The notes under the pieces: model-generated
Told to the model about the DNA's origin: nothing
Seen by the model: only the letters and a program-made list of their open reading frames with translations
Database searches by the model: none
Position numbers and translations under genes: made by a program
Source: Progne subis subis
Lineage: Eukaryota > Chordata > Aves > Passeriformes > Hirundinidae
Assembly: GCA_022316685.1 (NCBI GenBank)
Contig: JAKJHU010000067.1
Location: 1,798,001-1,862,000, forward strand
Reading direction: 5' to 3'
Length of the DNA: 64,000 bases
Part shown: in pieces, positions 11,105 through 21,724 of the stretch
Layout: each line of letters starts with the position of its first letter
Numbering within the stretch: the stretch's first letter is position 1

Positions 11105-14100
11105 CAAGACAGAGATGGAAGTAGAAAATAGGCTTAAAAGACAACTTGGATTTATCAAATTTACTTAGCAAAAGGTATGTACTGGAAATTTTTTATGAGA
11201 CATTTCAGGATAAGCACTTGAAATTATAGTCTTTGATATCACTAGTTTATAATTTTCACTTCACTGGATAAAAGTCAAACCTTTTAGAGGTAGCTTCTTT
11301 AGCTAGCTAGATTGTTGACAACACAGTGCTCTAACACTTTTGTGGGTTTTTTGATGAGAGATCATGCTGTGAAGTAACTACTAGTGGTAAAGTGGGCAGA
11401 GTTTCATGAGTCACTGATGTCTAATCCACAGTTCTGTACCTGACAAAGCCAATGGCTTTGATGCATTGAAGATTGGGACCCAGTAAAAACTGAAAACTTT
11501 GTAATTAAAAGAAAACACAGTTTCCTAGGTGCCTTCTAGGGGAAAGAACTCTAAAATATTTTCTTGCATTTTAAGGGACAAAAAACTGCTTTATTGACAA
11601 TTTATTTCATGCATAAAAATCTGTATTATCAGAAGAGCAGTCTACAGCTTTGGCCTGTATTCCAGCACTCTGGCATAAAGGGAAGAAAGGAAGAAGGCAT
11701 AAAAGTAGCCATAATACTCTGCATTAGAGAATATAGTTTGATCATTTACTTTCAGAGTTACATTGTGAATTATTTATGAATATATGTTAGCTACAGTACT
11801 GGGCCAGAAGTAGAAACCACATAGTGAATACTCTGTCTACAAGAGAAGCCAAAAGCAAAGGTTTCAGTAAAAAAACCCACTATAGTGCAAAGACATGGGA
11901 TAATCTAAGTCCTATATTGTCTCATTATGACTGACAGTTTTAATATAATATTTTAATATTTGAATTGTGGAATTTAATAACTTTCATTTTTTTTAATTAT
12001 TAATTAAAACTTTGAATATTCTTGTGAGAAAATTTACTGTGATGTTTGTCAGAAGAAAATTATGATCTCTTGAGTTCAAAACCATTATTACATGTTCTAT
12101 ATGTTTCTCTTTCTTTCTTATCTCTGGTGAAGTAGACATATTCAAATTATTGATTTCTTAAACTGCACAGAGGAAAATGTTGAGCTAAACCCCATTAAAC
12201 CTAAGCTCACACCCTTTTTATGGAACACCTAATATTCAGTCTTATTTTAAGTCTACTAATTTGTCTCCTTCCTGTAGAAATTTATTTTATACTTAATTAA
12301 ACAGTGCATGGGATAATATTTTAACTATTTAACACTTCAATTTTTAATTTACCTTGATTAGATTTTGTTGAGCTTTGAGACAGGTAGGAAAAAAATACAC
12401 TCATATATCTTGTTCATACAGCTCATTTCTGATTTATTTCTATAATTATTTGTCCTATTATATATGTCCTAAAATATATTTTAAAGTTAAAAAATAATAC
12501 TTCAGTGTTTGTTTGGAAAGATTCCTCCACTCTTTGGTTGTGCCCTTATCCTTTTCTTGAGCATCTTTTAATTCGGAATTGCCCAGTATGTCACAAATAC
12601 TGTAAGTCTCTAGCCACATTTCAATAAAGTCACCATAGTATTTTTTTCATGTTTCACTCCTTCATCCCCTATATATTCTGGTTTTTTTCCAAGAGATATT
12701 TCAAGATATTTGTACAAGCAGTAGTTTCTTCAGTGCTGTCAACAGTCACTCCAACGTTATTTTCCTGGCTAGTGCTGTTAACTAAAATTTTTGTTGGCTA
12801 TAGGAATAATTTGAATTCTTACACTGTGTGTTTTTCTTCATTTTTATTGATACTAAAATTCATTAGTAATCCTTTTACCCATTTAACTTCCGCCTTAAAT
12901 ATTTCAAGTTTTTCTCAGCTGTGACTGGTCCTAATAACTGAATTTTTTGTCTTCTATAAAGTCTCCTAATTTTCAAACTTTTGATATTATAATAGGGAAA
13001 AAATAAAAAAAAAAAAAAAAAAAGACAATACTGATTCAAAATGATATTTTCTTTTAACTTTTTATGGTGGTTAAAACAGATGGTTCACATTCCATTCTGG
13101 TTTTTAAATTTAGAACATCTTACTCTATAATACTCTTCCTGCTGCCTGTGGCTGTTTTCATTGAAATAGCAGGACTTCCAAACTTGGATGAATTTCTTAA
13201 AACCTACCTAGTTTTATGTTTTAGTAATCTATATTATTGCTTTGCATGTTACAACATAATAGAAAATGTGTTAACTGAAAATATTTGAGTTTTACAAATA
13301 CAATGTGTCAATAAAATACAAGAATCAAAAAAACAGACTAACCATGATCATAAGGAAAATGCAGTGTGAAGGATCAGTGTTCTGCAAGACCAGTGAAATT
13401 CTTTGTTTTCTATTTCTGTGTGAAAAACAGGAAAAAATTCACTAGAAATTAAAAGATCTTTGTAAAACTCTGAGTAGATCAAAGAGATTATCTAGTGAAA
13501 AAGTTTTTACTGTACTGAAATGTTGTTAAGATTTTGTTGTGTTTTTAGTTTACTTGGTTGTTGTTGTTATTTTTTAATAGGCTTGCTAGTTATTCCAAAA
13601 AATGTTAAGAATGAATAATCTAGAATTTTTTTTTGGTTGGTTGTTTTTATTTGTTTTTTTTTTTAAACGGCATCTCCATTAGTTGAGCACGCAACATGTA
13701 AGACAGGAAACTACTGCAAAATGTATACTATTTAATTGCAAGGTAACAGGAGTCCTACCAGATTAGCAAAGCAGTGGGGATTTTGAAAGCTCTATTTAGG
13801 ATACAGGGATTGGGGCTATTTTAAGATTAATATTTGCTGACTGATAGCATTATGTACTCAAGGTCAATTCTGTCACCAGTCTTTAGTAATGTGTAGTAAT
13901 TACTGACTATATAAACCACATTCTAAGCTATCTAATATGGGAGGACCTTTATTAGGTGACACCCTCAAAAACACACAAGGAGTGTCAGAACGTTATGGCT
14001 TGAGACTAGATATTTTTGATTCAAGTGAAAAGGTGTTCAGATATTTTATACAGATGCAGTTTAGTAGATGTGGGGATCACAAAGTTGGTTGAGAATATTC

Positions 14101-14448
14101 ATCAAATATGCATCTTCTGCTAGGCAAAGAAAGCAATTGACTTAAAAAAAATCAATATAGTACATTAAGATATAGTTTTTATTTTCTCTCATTATTTCTC
14201 TTAAGTACTCTAAGTTCCTTTAGGATATTACTCATTTATTTGAAAGAAAAATCATGAGCATATTTATAAACAAAATATAGTCTTGAAGAAATGAGAAAAT
14301 TTGAACAAATGTTGAGTTAAAAAAAATCAAGATAAGATATAGAAGAAAACACACTTTACAGAATCCTTCTGCTCTACATTCAAAAGCTTTATAAAATGCA
14401 GTAAAGTATCAAAAGTTAGTCAGACATTTTTCAATTATTATACATAAT
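11105..14448. other. AT-rich non-coding DNA, nothing recognised
   Basis: No gene or repeat family was recognised in 3.3 kb. A 19-base A run lies at 13005-13023. T-rich tracts occur near 13500-13680. The frames at 12649-12924 and 13064-13288 are phenylalanine/leucine/isoleucine-rich, as expected from AT-rich DNA, and show no convincing domain. Confidence 0.55.
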
Positions 14449-14560
14449 GACCCTGAGATTAGCCCAGTTGGTCAGAGCATGTTGTTAATAACACCAGGTT
14501 GGTTCAATCCCCATATGGTCCATTCACTTAAGAGTTCAACTTGATCATTCTTGTGGGTCC
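14449..14560 (+). mobile_element. tRNA-Ile-derived SINE with CR1-like tail (TguSINE1-like)
   Basis: The 5' 75 bases read as a degenerate isoleucine tRNA. An A box is visible ('ttagcccagttggtcagagc', 14459-14478), then an anticodon-loop region 'gttaataac' with the AAT anticodon, then a B box ('ggttggttcaatcccc', 14498-14513), and an acceptor-like end 'atatggtcca'. The remainder, 'ttgatcattcttgtgggtcc' (14541-14560), matches the CR1 3' untranslated motif 'gatcctTgtgggtcc', so the element combines a tRNA head with a LINE-type tail. This is the design of TguSINE1 of passerine birds, which uses CR1 machinery for retroposition. It ends in an A-rich tract. It is not a functional tRNA gene: the stems are mutated and the extra tail is present. 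Confidence 0.82.
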
Positions 14561-14995
14561 TCAAACAGAAAGAGAAAAAAAACAAACAAACAAACAAAAA
14601 AATTAAAAAATGCACCTGACTAGTAGAGACTCTACATAAACAGGAAAATCTATCTAAAATAACATACACTTAGTACCTTAACTGCCTTAGTACATTAAAT
14701 TTTTATACTTTATTGAATATTTATAGAGAGTTTAAAATAACTGTATTAGTAAGGATGTTTCACTTCTGTAGGCATTTAGGCCCTGAAATACAAATACTTT
14801 GTGTTTAGCAATATTTTTTTTAAAGCAGTTTCAGTCCGTCAATTTCTTGAATGCTTTCACAGTCCATTTTTTCCCAGACAGACCACTTAATTTCCGAGCT
14901 TCCTTCTGAAAGCCTCACTGTGCATCTGACCCTTTAGCAATCGTATCACTGCTCTGACCTGCCTGATAAGGAGCAAAAGAGACTGAAGATTTGAT
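14561..14995. other. Non-coding DNA between SINE and LTR
   Basis: An A-rich tract with CAAA units (14573-14610) follows the SINE. The rest is AT-rich and unrecognised. The block at about 14825-14960 has more GC and could be an undetected part of the next element, but I could not align it. Confidence 0.4.
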
Positions 14996-15290
14996 TGTAC
15001 TACAAAAGACTGTATAATGTTAAAACCAAGTGTAGGAGAATAGATTATGGGACATTAGGAATGGGGCTGCGGCTGAGCCTCATCCTTAATGAGGTGCAGC
15101 TGTGTAAGAGAGGTGAACAGCACCGAAGGAAAAGAAGAACAGAATGCCAAGGTGTATTGACCAATCACAAAAGAGTAAAAGGACACGCAGGTGTTATGCA
15201 TGTGAGAAACAGGGTATAAAAGATGCTACTTGGGAATAATAAAGTGTTGATGTTTGTCACCATTATCTGTGTCAGTTGTGTGTCCTCCAC
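14996..15290 (+). mobile_element. Compact retroviral LTR (probable solo LTR)
   Basis: This stretch has the signal order of an LTR in plus orientation: a CCAAT box (15161-15165), a TATA box 'ggtataaaagatgc' (TATAAA at 15215-15220), and a polyadenylation signal AATAAA (15238-15243) only 18 bases further. A T/G-rich U5-like end 'gtcagttgtgtgtcctcca' follows. Proposed ends are TGTAC at 14996 and TCCA at about 15289. No matching target duplication was seen, so the limits are uncertain by tens of bases. There is no adjoining gag, pol or env, so a solo LTR is the simplest reading. The 74-codon frame across it is not a gene. Confidence 0.62.
15161..15243 (+). promoter_or_regulatory. LTR promoter and poly(A) signals
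   Basis: CCAAT at 15161-15165, TATAAA at 15215-15220 and AATAAA at 15238-15243 lie in canonical order and spacing within the compact LTR. The short TATA to poly(A) distance implies a very short R region with the cap site close to the poly(A) signal. Whether it is active cannot be told from sequence. Confidence 0.6.
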
Positions 15291-16046
15291 TGGCCAAGAA
15301 GCTGAAATTTAAGTCAATATCTCTCTATGCATAATAGCCAAAGATGCAGGCAAACTCTTTCTAACACCACTGAGAATATACACCCAATAGAAAACCTCAG
15401 ATCCTTCAGAAAAAATGTAAAACTGCTGTAAAGACAACGCATCATTTATTAAACCAGATAAACAACTATGAAATATGAAACAGACAAAAGAAACCCCCAA
15501 AGTTTCAGAATGATATATTAGTTATAATATCAAGAATCTTTTATTAGAAGTCTAGGGATGAATGAATAAATTAAAAATCAAAGGAGAAATATTCAAATAC
15601 TCAAAATCTCTGATTTGTAATGCATGTTAATGAATGGCTAATAATGTCGCCCACAAACATATAATATATATCCAATAAAATATAAGAATATATTTGTAGA
15701 AGGTAATATACTTTCTTAAAAGTGTGTCTTCTTTTAAGAAAGGGGTTTTATCTCCCCACCAAAAATTTTATTCTATTGCACATTGCTCAACAATAGAAAT
15801 TATGAATTATTCTATCAATTTATCAATTTAGAAAATAGTTTTCTAAAAATATTATATTTGTTGTTTTTCTCTTTTAACAAATTTCAGCAAGGTCAATGTG
15901 CTTGTTTCTGAATAAGAAGTCTGTCCCTTTCACAAACTTTTGCACTTTAATTAAATGTTGAGAAATCTCTTTACAACATGCATAAGAGTTAGACCATTCA
16001 AAAGCAGATTACTTTTGAATTTAGAACTAGTTGAAACACTCTCAAA
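15291..16046. other. AT-rich non-coding DNA, nothing recognised
   Basis: AT-rich sequence without recognisable genes, RNAs or repeats. The minus-strand frame at 15309-15500 has no features. Confidence 0.5.
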
Positions 16047-16190
16047 ATCATAGAATCACAGGATATTCTGAGCTGGAAGGAATCAATAAGGACTACTGAG
16101 TTCAACTCCTGGCCTTCCCCAGGGTAACCCCAAAGACTCACACCATGTGTTGGAGGTGCCCAAGCACCCTCTGGGTGAACAAGTTACAGT
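16047..16190 (-). mobile_element. CR1 LINE 3' end fragment
   Basis: On the plus strand the fragment opens with 'atcatagaatcacaggatat' and continues 'gagctggaaggaatcaataa', 'gttcaactcctggccttccc' and 'aagactcacaccatgtgttg'. Read in reverse this is the 3' untranslated end of a CR1 of the 'gatatcctgagttggaag' subtype. Only about 145 bp remain, so it is severely 5'-truncated and non-coding. Confidence 0.88.
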
Positions 16191-16632
16191 TCAACCAATG
16201 ACTGAATTCCCACTGAAGTATGGGAAACAACAAAAGTGGAAATGGCACTACTTTTAGAAATCTGGAAGTTGTCATTTTTCAGTGCAAGCTAATTATTTTC
16301 ATAAGGGTCATGCTGAAAAACAAAAGTACTGTAGAGAAAAGTTTCTCAACAAATTATATCAGTACAAAACTCAGTAGTAATGGAATATTTTGAAAATTGC
16401 CTGTAAAAACACATTTTTAAATATGTCCTGGAGGTCAGTAGAATAGCTTATCAGATGGATAATCTGGTGAATCCTACAGTGAATTTCTTCATTGAGCATT
16501 AATTGAGCATTAATTTTCATTAAGTTAAAAATGTATATCTAATATATAAATATTTGTATTATATATGTGTTTGCTTTGAGGTTTGATAGGGTTTTTTTTT
16601 CTTTGACTTTTTTTACTTGGTGAATAGAAGAA

Positions 16633-16659
16633 TATACATATATATACACATATGTGTAC

Positions 16660-16702
<43 letters not shown>

Positions 16703-16722
16703 CGCACACACACACACATATG
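16633..16722. repeat. Compound (TA)/(TG)n-(CA)n microsatellite
   Basis: A TATATACACA tract leads into (TG)n of about 18 units (16663-16699), then 'tatacg', then (CA)n to 16720. The TG and CA arms are reverse complements around a short centre, so the locus can fold into a hairpin and alternating purine/pyrimidine tracts favour left-handed DNA. The histidine/threonine-rich minus-strand frame here is an artefact. Confidence 0.95.
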
Positions 16723-16987
16723 GCACAGCTAAAATAACAAGGCAGATTTTTCTCCCTATATACTAGTCAGGTATAAAACTTCATCTCACTTCCAGCATTA
16801 TGCAATGATGACATTTCTTTGATGTTTGTGCAAGTAAGTCATAAGTACATGTGGAAATTAGAAGTTGGTGCAAAAAACCCACAAGAAAAGTACAAAGACA
16901 AATCCTCGCTGTATTGCAAAATAGATGAGGAATAGAAAATACAATACGCTAAGGAATATAAAGAAAATTAAGAAGTTTTTCTTTATT

Positions 16988-16993
16988 GTGGAT
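16988..16993. repeat. Left target-site duplication of the 1.3-kb LTR element
   Basis: GTGGAT, identical to 18307-18312. A 6-bp duplication is typical of class II (alpha/beta-like) retroviral integration. Confidence 0.85.
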
Positions 16994-17271
16994 TGTTGTT
17001 GTGTATTATTTGAGGTTATATTGTATTTAATTTTTATATTGGGTTTTGTAATGGTTTCTTCTGTACTCCCCTATTCCCCTGGAAAATGTATCATCCCGAG
17101 GTTTGTCCCTGCTCCTTTTCCCCACCCATCCTCCCACACTGGAATGTAATCCAACTCTGTTCCCCTCCCACCTTATCCCTGATTGGTAGTGGCTTGTCCC
17201 TGCCTCTAGCCTCTTCCCCCATTTGTTCAAATTTTCTCATTTCTTCAAGACTATACTTCCCCCTCTACCCC

Positions 17272-17297
17272 CTTATCTGGGTAAAAGCCCAGATAAG
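17272..17297. repeat. Perfect 10-bp inverted repeat in U3
   Basis: Arms cttatctggg (17272-17281) and cccagataag (17288-17297) are exact reverse complements with a 6-base loop. It lies in the U3-like part of the 1.3-kb LTR. Its role is unknown. Confidence 0.85.
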
Positions 17298-17712
17298 CAC
17301 ATGGAAAACCCTCTTGGCTCAGGGACAGGGACCGCGCTTCTGACCGTGCAGGGGCAGGACTGTGGCGGTGCAAGTTTTGTCTTATTCTGTTTAATATGTT
17401 TTATATAAGCTTTTATAATGGACTGTTCCTATGTACCCCCCGGTTTTCCCTAATGGTTTCTTCCCCACCTGTTGTTTGTTTTATCATTGACTGTTATCTG
17501 TCAATCATTCCTTCCCTCACCTGCCCCTGTCAATCCTCTCTCTCCCCTCTTGGGTGCCCTGTCTGTCACTTCGGGGCCCTTCCTTAAGTTCTTGAAAGTT
17601 CCAGGGAGGTCATTGAGTGATAGGCTGGGGTCCAGGTGGCCCCCCTCCCACATCTTGTGATTTGTCCCCAGTTTTGAAGTTGACTCCCCTATTACGCCCC
17701 TCTGACACCCGC

Positions 17713-17839
17713 ATTGGCTGATCTGTTGTCGCCACCCCTTGATCCTCCCCCAGTTATAAGCTTGGGTCCGAGCCCTGATCTGGGCTCTTCTGAGCAGGTG
17801 TGGAAAGTGTGGAGCTCCTTGTCACTCTCCCTCAATAAA
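17713..17839 (+). promoter_or_regulatory. LTR promoter and poly(A) signals
   Basis: An inverted CCAAT (attgg, 17713-17717), TATA-like gttataag (17753-17760) and AATAAA (17834-17839) occur in order. The sequence between TATA and AATAAA ('ctgggctcttctgagcag') would contain the cap site. Function is inferred from motif order only. Confidence 0.6.
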
Positions 17840-18306
17840 CCATCACTTTTACCCCCTCAAGAGAGTCGACTCTTTACTGGTTGCCATTGTTGTCGAGAAT
17901 ACTGCCTAGTCTCGTTGGTGTTGTGGGAAACAAAACCCCACAGGGAACAGGCTGCTTGCCAGTTCCTGCAGCCCCAACCTTACACATGTCAGCTGCAATG
18001 AGAAAGACTGATCTAGCCTGCGGTCTGCACCTCATCGGCGGTTCAGGGACACTGCAACGCAGGACCACAGGAGAAAGACTGGATAAAGCCCTGACTCCCC
18101 CTGGATCAAGTGCAGAGATCCTTTTGTCATCGGCCGGCAGAGACCCTTTTGTTAACAGCAGGCACCTGCTCTCTCTAAAGGAAAGGGTTCACAGCTGCTC
18201 TAGAATCTTTAGGGCCCTGAAGAAAAATCCTTCTAACTGTGTTTGTCTCTCAAGCTAGCTGAGGCAAAAACAGAGCCAAGGGGCTCTGACAGAGGGAGAC
18301 ACCACA

Positions 18307-18312
18307 GTGGAT
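18307..18312. repeat. Right target-site duplication of the 1.3-kb LTR element
   Basis: GTGGAT, directly after the terminal CACCACA of the element and identical to 16988-16993. Confidence 0.85.
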
Positions 18313-19820
18313 GCAGCTTAAGCATCCTGCAGAGTAGATTATTCCTTGTTTTGTTACCATAAATTTCACTGCAATAATCAAAATATCCAGTGCAGATTCT
18401 TAACCTGTTTATGTATCATAGCACAACAGTGTCAATAATAATTCCCTGTTAAAAATTCAGGATATTCCAACATAAAATTAATTTTACTTCTTTAAGAAAT
18501 GCATATTACAATACAGAAAAGATAAATACAATTCCCCAAACACTTCCCGTAAAAGGTGGCAAAATCTGTTGCCTACATGCCTCATGCAGTGCATTTAACA
18601 GAAAGAGTACAAAACAACAAAATGAATGGAAGGATTTGAAGGTTATCCAAGCCAGTTCCAACTTTGGAAATTATAGTGGCAGATGCTTCCTCTATAATTT
18701 CTGGCATCACTGAAGCACAGTCTTACTACTCATTTTGCTTCATTAAATTTATTTTTTTCAGGTAATATATGATATATGATATTTCCCCTATCTAAATAAA
18801 AATTAAAATTATGCTTTCCAATCGATAAATTATATATTTAATTCAATATTTACATGAATAACAAAAAGTTCTTGGGGTACCTTTACTTTCTATGTGTTTC
18901 ATCTGAATAGCTGCTTGTTCCAGTAATTAGAAATAATTAGGATGATCCCTTTGAAAATAGCTTCACTTGTGCTTTGCTCCTTACCTTGATTATGTCTATT
19001 TCTTAGAGGACATTCCTTTTGGAAATTAAAGAACCTCTCATTTGAATCACTTCCAGTAAACAAGAAAAACCCCTGTTAGGAATTTTATCTAGTACTAAGG
19101 AAGCACAGAAAATCAAAATCATTGACTAATTCCTGTGTTTCATTTAAAGGGAAGAGTGATGCTCTCTGAATTTAAATCGGTATACAGTCTACTAAGAGTT
19201 TTTTTAAAAAGTGAATATTTAGAATATGCTTTTAAACATGATGAATTTACCAGACACACAAGAAAAAATATACTGTACATATATGCTCTCTTTAAATGTG
19301 TGTATACACAACAGCTTACTATACATGATTTGAATATAATATGTACACACCTGTATATGCATCTATATCATAAGAATAAGCATATAAATAATAAAAATGT
19401 GTCTTCTTCATTAGGTAAAGCTACAGCATTTTTGCATTCTTGTAGGAACGTGTATGTTCTTTAACAGTGCTATTAAATGAGAATAGTCTATCACTATGTA
19501 GGAATATATTTTTATGTATTTTCACTTCTAATAGCCATAAAATGTAATGTTGAATTTATAGTACAAATGGTTTCAAATATTCATAAAAATATTAAATCTC
19601 AAGTTTTAAGTAGGGATGCATAAAATAATAATTCTCTATCTTCTTGCGGATTTAACCTATAAACACTAATGCAAAACTTACAAATTAGAAAAACATATGT
19701 AAAAATTATTCCTTGTTCCAAATAAGTTCTTCTTGTCCAAAAAGGAATGAAATCTACAATCTGTAAGGCTTATGTAATGATCATGATGAGAGTTTCGGAG
19801 TCTATCATAAGTCTTAAATA
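18313..19820. other. AT-rich non-coding DNA, nothing recognised
   Basis: No gene or repeat was recognised. The 109-codon frame at 19135-19464 is AT-rich, histidine/lysine/tyrosine-rich and without motifs. I regard it as chance. Confidence 0.5.
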
Positions 19821-19853
19821 AGGGGAGGGCGGGGGGGGGGGGGGGGGGGGGGG
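19821..19853 (+). repeat. G-rich tract ending in a 23-base G run
   Basis: GGGGAGGGC followed by 23 consecutive G (19831-19853), then A-rich sequence. It is conspicuous in AT-rich surroundings. On one strand it satisfies the G-quadruplex pattern many times over; on the other it gives a proline-rich frame that is an artefact. Assembly or sequencing length errors are common in such runs. Confidence 0.95.
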
Positions 19854-21043
19854 AAAGAAATATTTGTATTCCAGAATAAGTAAACATAATTCTTCTGTAG
19901 ATTTTTTTTTTTTTTAAAAAAAATTTTTAAATTATTCCTGTTTTGAAAAGTGCAGGAGGAAACAAGCACAAAACTTCATAGATTTGGAAAAGTAACTGCT
20001 TTCTCCACATCATCTTCAGCCCTGCAAGACTGTAAGATGGACCAGAAGGCCTGGTCTTTGAGCTGTCTTGGGTCCGGTTGCTGTTTTTGAAAGTAAGTCC
20101 CAAGTATCCAGACACACTATGCCACTATTGTTATGTCTGCCATGACGCCTAAGCAATGATTCCTTTACTGCCAGCAAAGCAAAGTCATATATTTCTTATC
20201 TTCTTTTTCATGGGGATAGTAATTGTTTGGAGCATTATGGAGAACTTGGGGGCTATTGTTTGGAGAAGAATTGAGTAGAATCAAATATAGTATACACAGT
20301 ACATATGATGAGGAATAAAAACTAAACATTTTTTTTTTGTTTGGTTTTTTTCCTTTGTATTTTGGCATAGATCAGGAATAACCCATTATTTTCGTAGGGG
20401 AATACTAATGTGTGATGGGATTATTTAAATATCATTTTAGTATAAATACTCTGAATTCCTTTGGCTTAGTAATTCAAGAGGTAGGGGTTTTGAGTAAATC
20501 ACCTAACACCTGGCATTTGATAGAACAGACATACATTAAAGAGCATTAAGGTGATCAAAGTTGTAATGCTTGATACAGCAGCATGGTGTATTGCATCTTT
20601 CCCAGAATTTTGATGATACTGTTTCTTTCCAGGAAAACTTGGACATACAACAGTTGTCACCACTCAGTTCAAGGGTTTCTTCCTAGAATGATGACTTTCT
20701 CAGTGTGTAAATTCCTCTGAGGAATTCTGGGTGGATATATTCTCTCTACAACTGAATTTAATGTCTTTTATGTTCACAGAAGCAGTAAAACATCATAATA
20801 GAATAGGCTGTGAATCCCTATTGTGCATAATTCCCACATTATAATTTCAGTAGACACATTATGTTTGGCATTTGAATGATGGTTATTGCTACACTGTGGG
20901 AAAACTGAAATGAAAGAGTAATAGAGGCAGCCTTTTTGGAAACTCTGTTATTCAGTCAAGTTTGACTTACAAGGTTTTTGACATTCTCTAGTTCTTCCGC
21001 CTTCTGTAGGCCTCACTGTTTTTATTTCTTTTCTTTCCCATAA
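19854..21043. other. AT-rich non-coding DNA, nothing recognised
   Basis: No gene or repeat was recognised. A moderately GC-rich block at about 19960-20115 does not match anything I know. Confidence 0.5.
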
Positions 21044-21724
21044 TGTCATGGTTTAATCCTAGCCATTAACCTGACACCACAGAATGACTCACTCAATTCC
21101 TGTAGTAAGATGGAAAAGAGAATCAGAAGAGTAAAAATGAGATAACTTGACTGAGATAAGAACAGTTTAAAAGGTAAAGGAAAAGTTGGACATGCAAGCA
21201 AAATAAGGAATTCATGCACTAATTCCCATCAGCAGGTAAGTGATCAGCCATGTCCAGGAAAGCAGGGATCCAACACACATTACAACTCAGGCAGACAAAT
21301 GAGATTGCAGGTTAGTGATCAGCCATGTCCAGGAAAGCAGGGATCCAACACACATTACAACTCAGGCAGACAAATGAGATTGCTCTAAATGTCCCTGTTC
21401 TCCCCTTCCTTCTTCTTTCCCCAAATTTATATTCTGAGCATAACATCATATGGTCTGGAATATCCCTTGAGTCAGTTGGGTCAGCTGCCCCAGCTGTTTT
21501 CCCTCATAACTTCTTGTGCAGCCTCACTGTTGGGGTGGGATGAGGAACAGAAAAGACTTTGAGGCTGTGTAAGTTCTGCTCAGCAGTAATGAAAACAATC
21601 CCGTAACATTGTGTTACCAAAAACATTTTCATACCAAATGCAAAAACAATGCACATAACAAATGCAAAGCCCCATACCAGTTAATGTGAAAAATGTTAAC
21701 TCTTCCCCAGCCAAAACCAGAACA
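21044..21724 (-). mobile_element. ERVL-type solo LTR
   Basis: Plus-strand text begins 'tgtcatggtttaatcctagc' and ends 'ccccagccaaaaccagaaca', the termini of a widespread avian ERVL-type LTR. The LTR is read on the minus strand: its TATA-like 'aatataaatt' lies at about 21425-21434, and 'attaaaa'-type poly(A) sequence falls in the region where the plus strand reads 'gaacagtttaaaaggtaaa'. No internal retroviral genes adjoin it and I found no matching 5-bp duplication (flanks cataa and gagag), so it is probably an old solo LTR. It contains a 75-bp internal tandem duplication, listed separately. The 72-codon plus frame inside it is not a gene. Confidence 0.82.
21233..21383. repeat. 75-bp tandem duplication inside the LTR
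   Basis: A 75-bp unit beginning around 'caggtaagtgatcagcc' is followed directly by a second copy ('caggttagtgatcagcc'). Fixed points: 'tgatcagccatgtccagg' starts at 21241 and again at 21316. The two copies differ by about one base over the unit, far less than the LTR differs from its relative at 60.8 kb. The duplication is therefore much younger than the LTR. Confidence 0.93.

Larger units (their letters stand above)
16994..18306 (+). mobile_element. Class II ERV LTR element, probable long solo LTR
   Basis: A 1313-bp insertion bounded by TGTTGT at the left and CACCACA at the right, with the perfect 6-bp duplication GTGGAT on both sides. Its first 220 bp share clear blocks with the 5' LTR of the provirus at 53.9-56.8 kb: 'cccacactggaatgtaat', 'cccaccttatccctga' and 'tagtggcttgtccctgcctc', in the opposite genomic orientation. 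Downstream are an inverted CCAAT (17713-17717), a TATA box (17753-17760), and AATAAA (17834-17839). If it is one LTR, U3 is about 800 bp and U5 about 450 bp, which is long. A second U3-like head near 17375 makes a nested or duplicated structure possible. No gag, pol or env is visible and the frames inside it are not genes. Confidence 0.82.

Noticed and set aside
10767..11171. Open frames of 99-134 codons on both strands
   Set aside because: They are direct translations of the AAAAG microsatellite, with repeating lysine/glutamate or serine/phenylalanine/leucine patterns.
14449..14523. Functional tRNA-Ile gene
   Set aside because: Stem positions are mutated and a CR1-like tail with an A-rich end follows, as in a SINE.
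17881..18258. 125-codon plus-strand frame
   Set aside because: It lies wholly within the LTR element bounded by GTGGAT duplications and has no recognisable domain.
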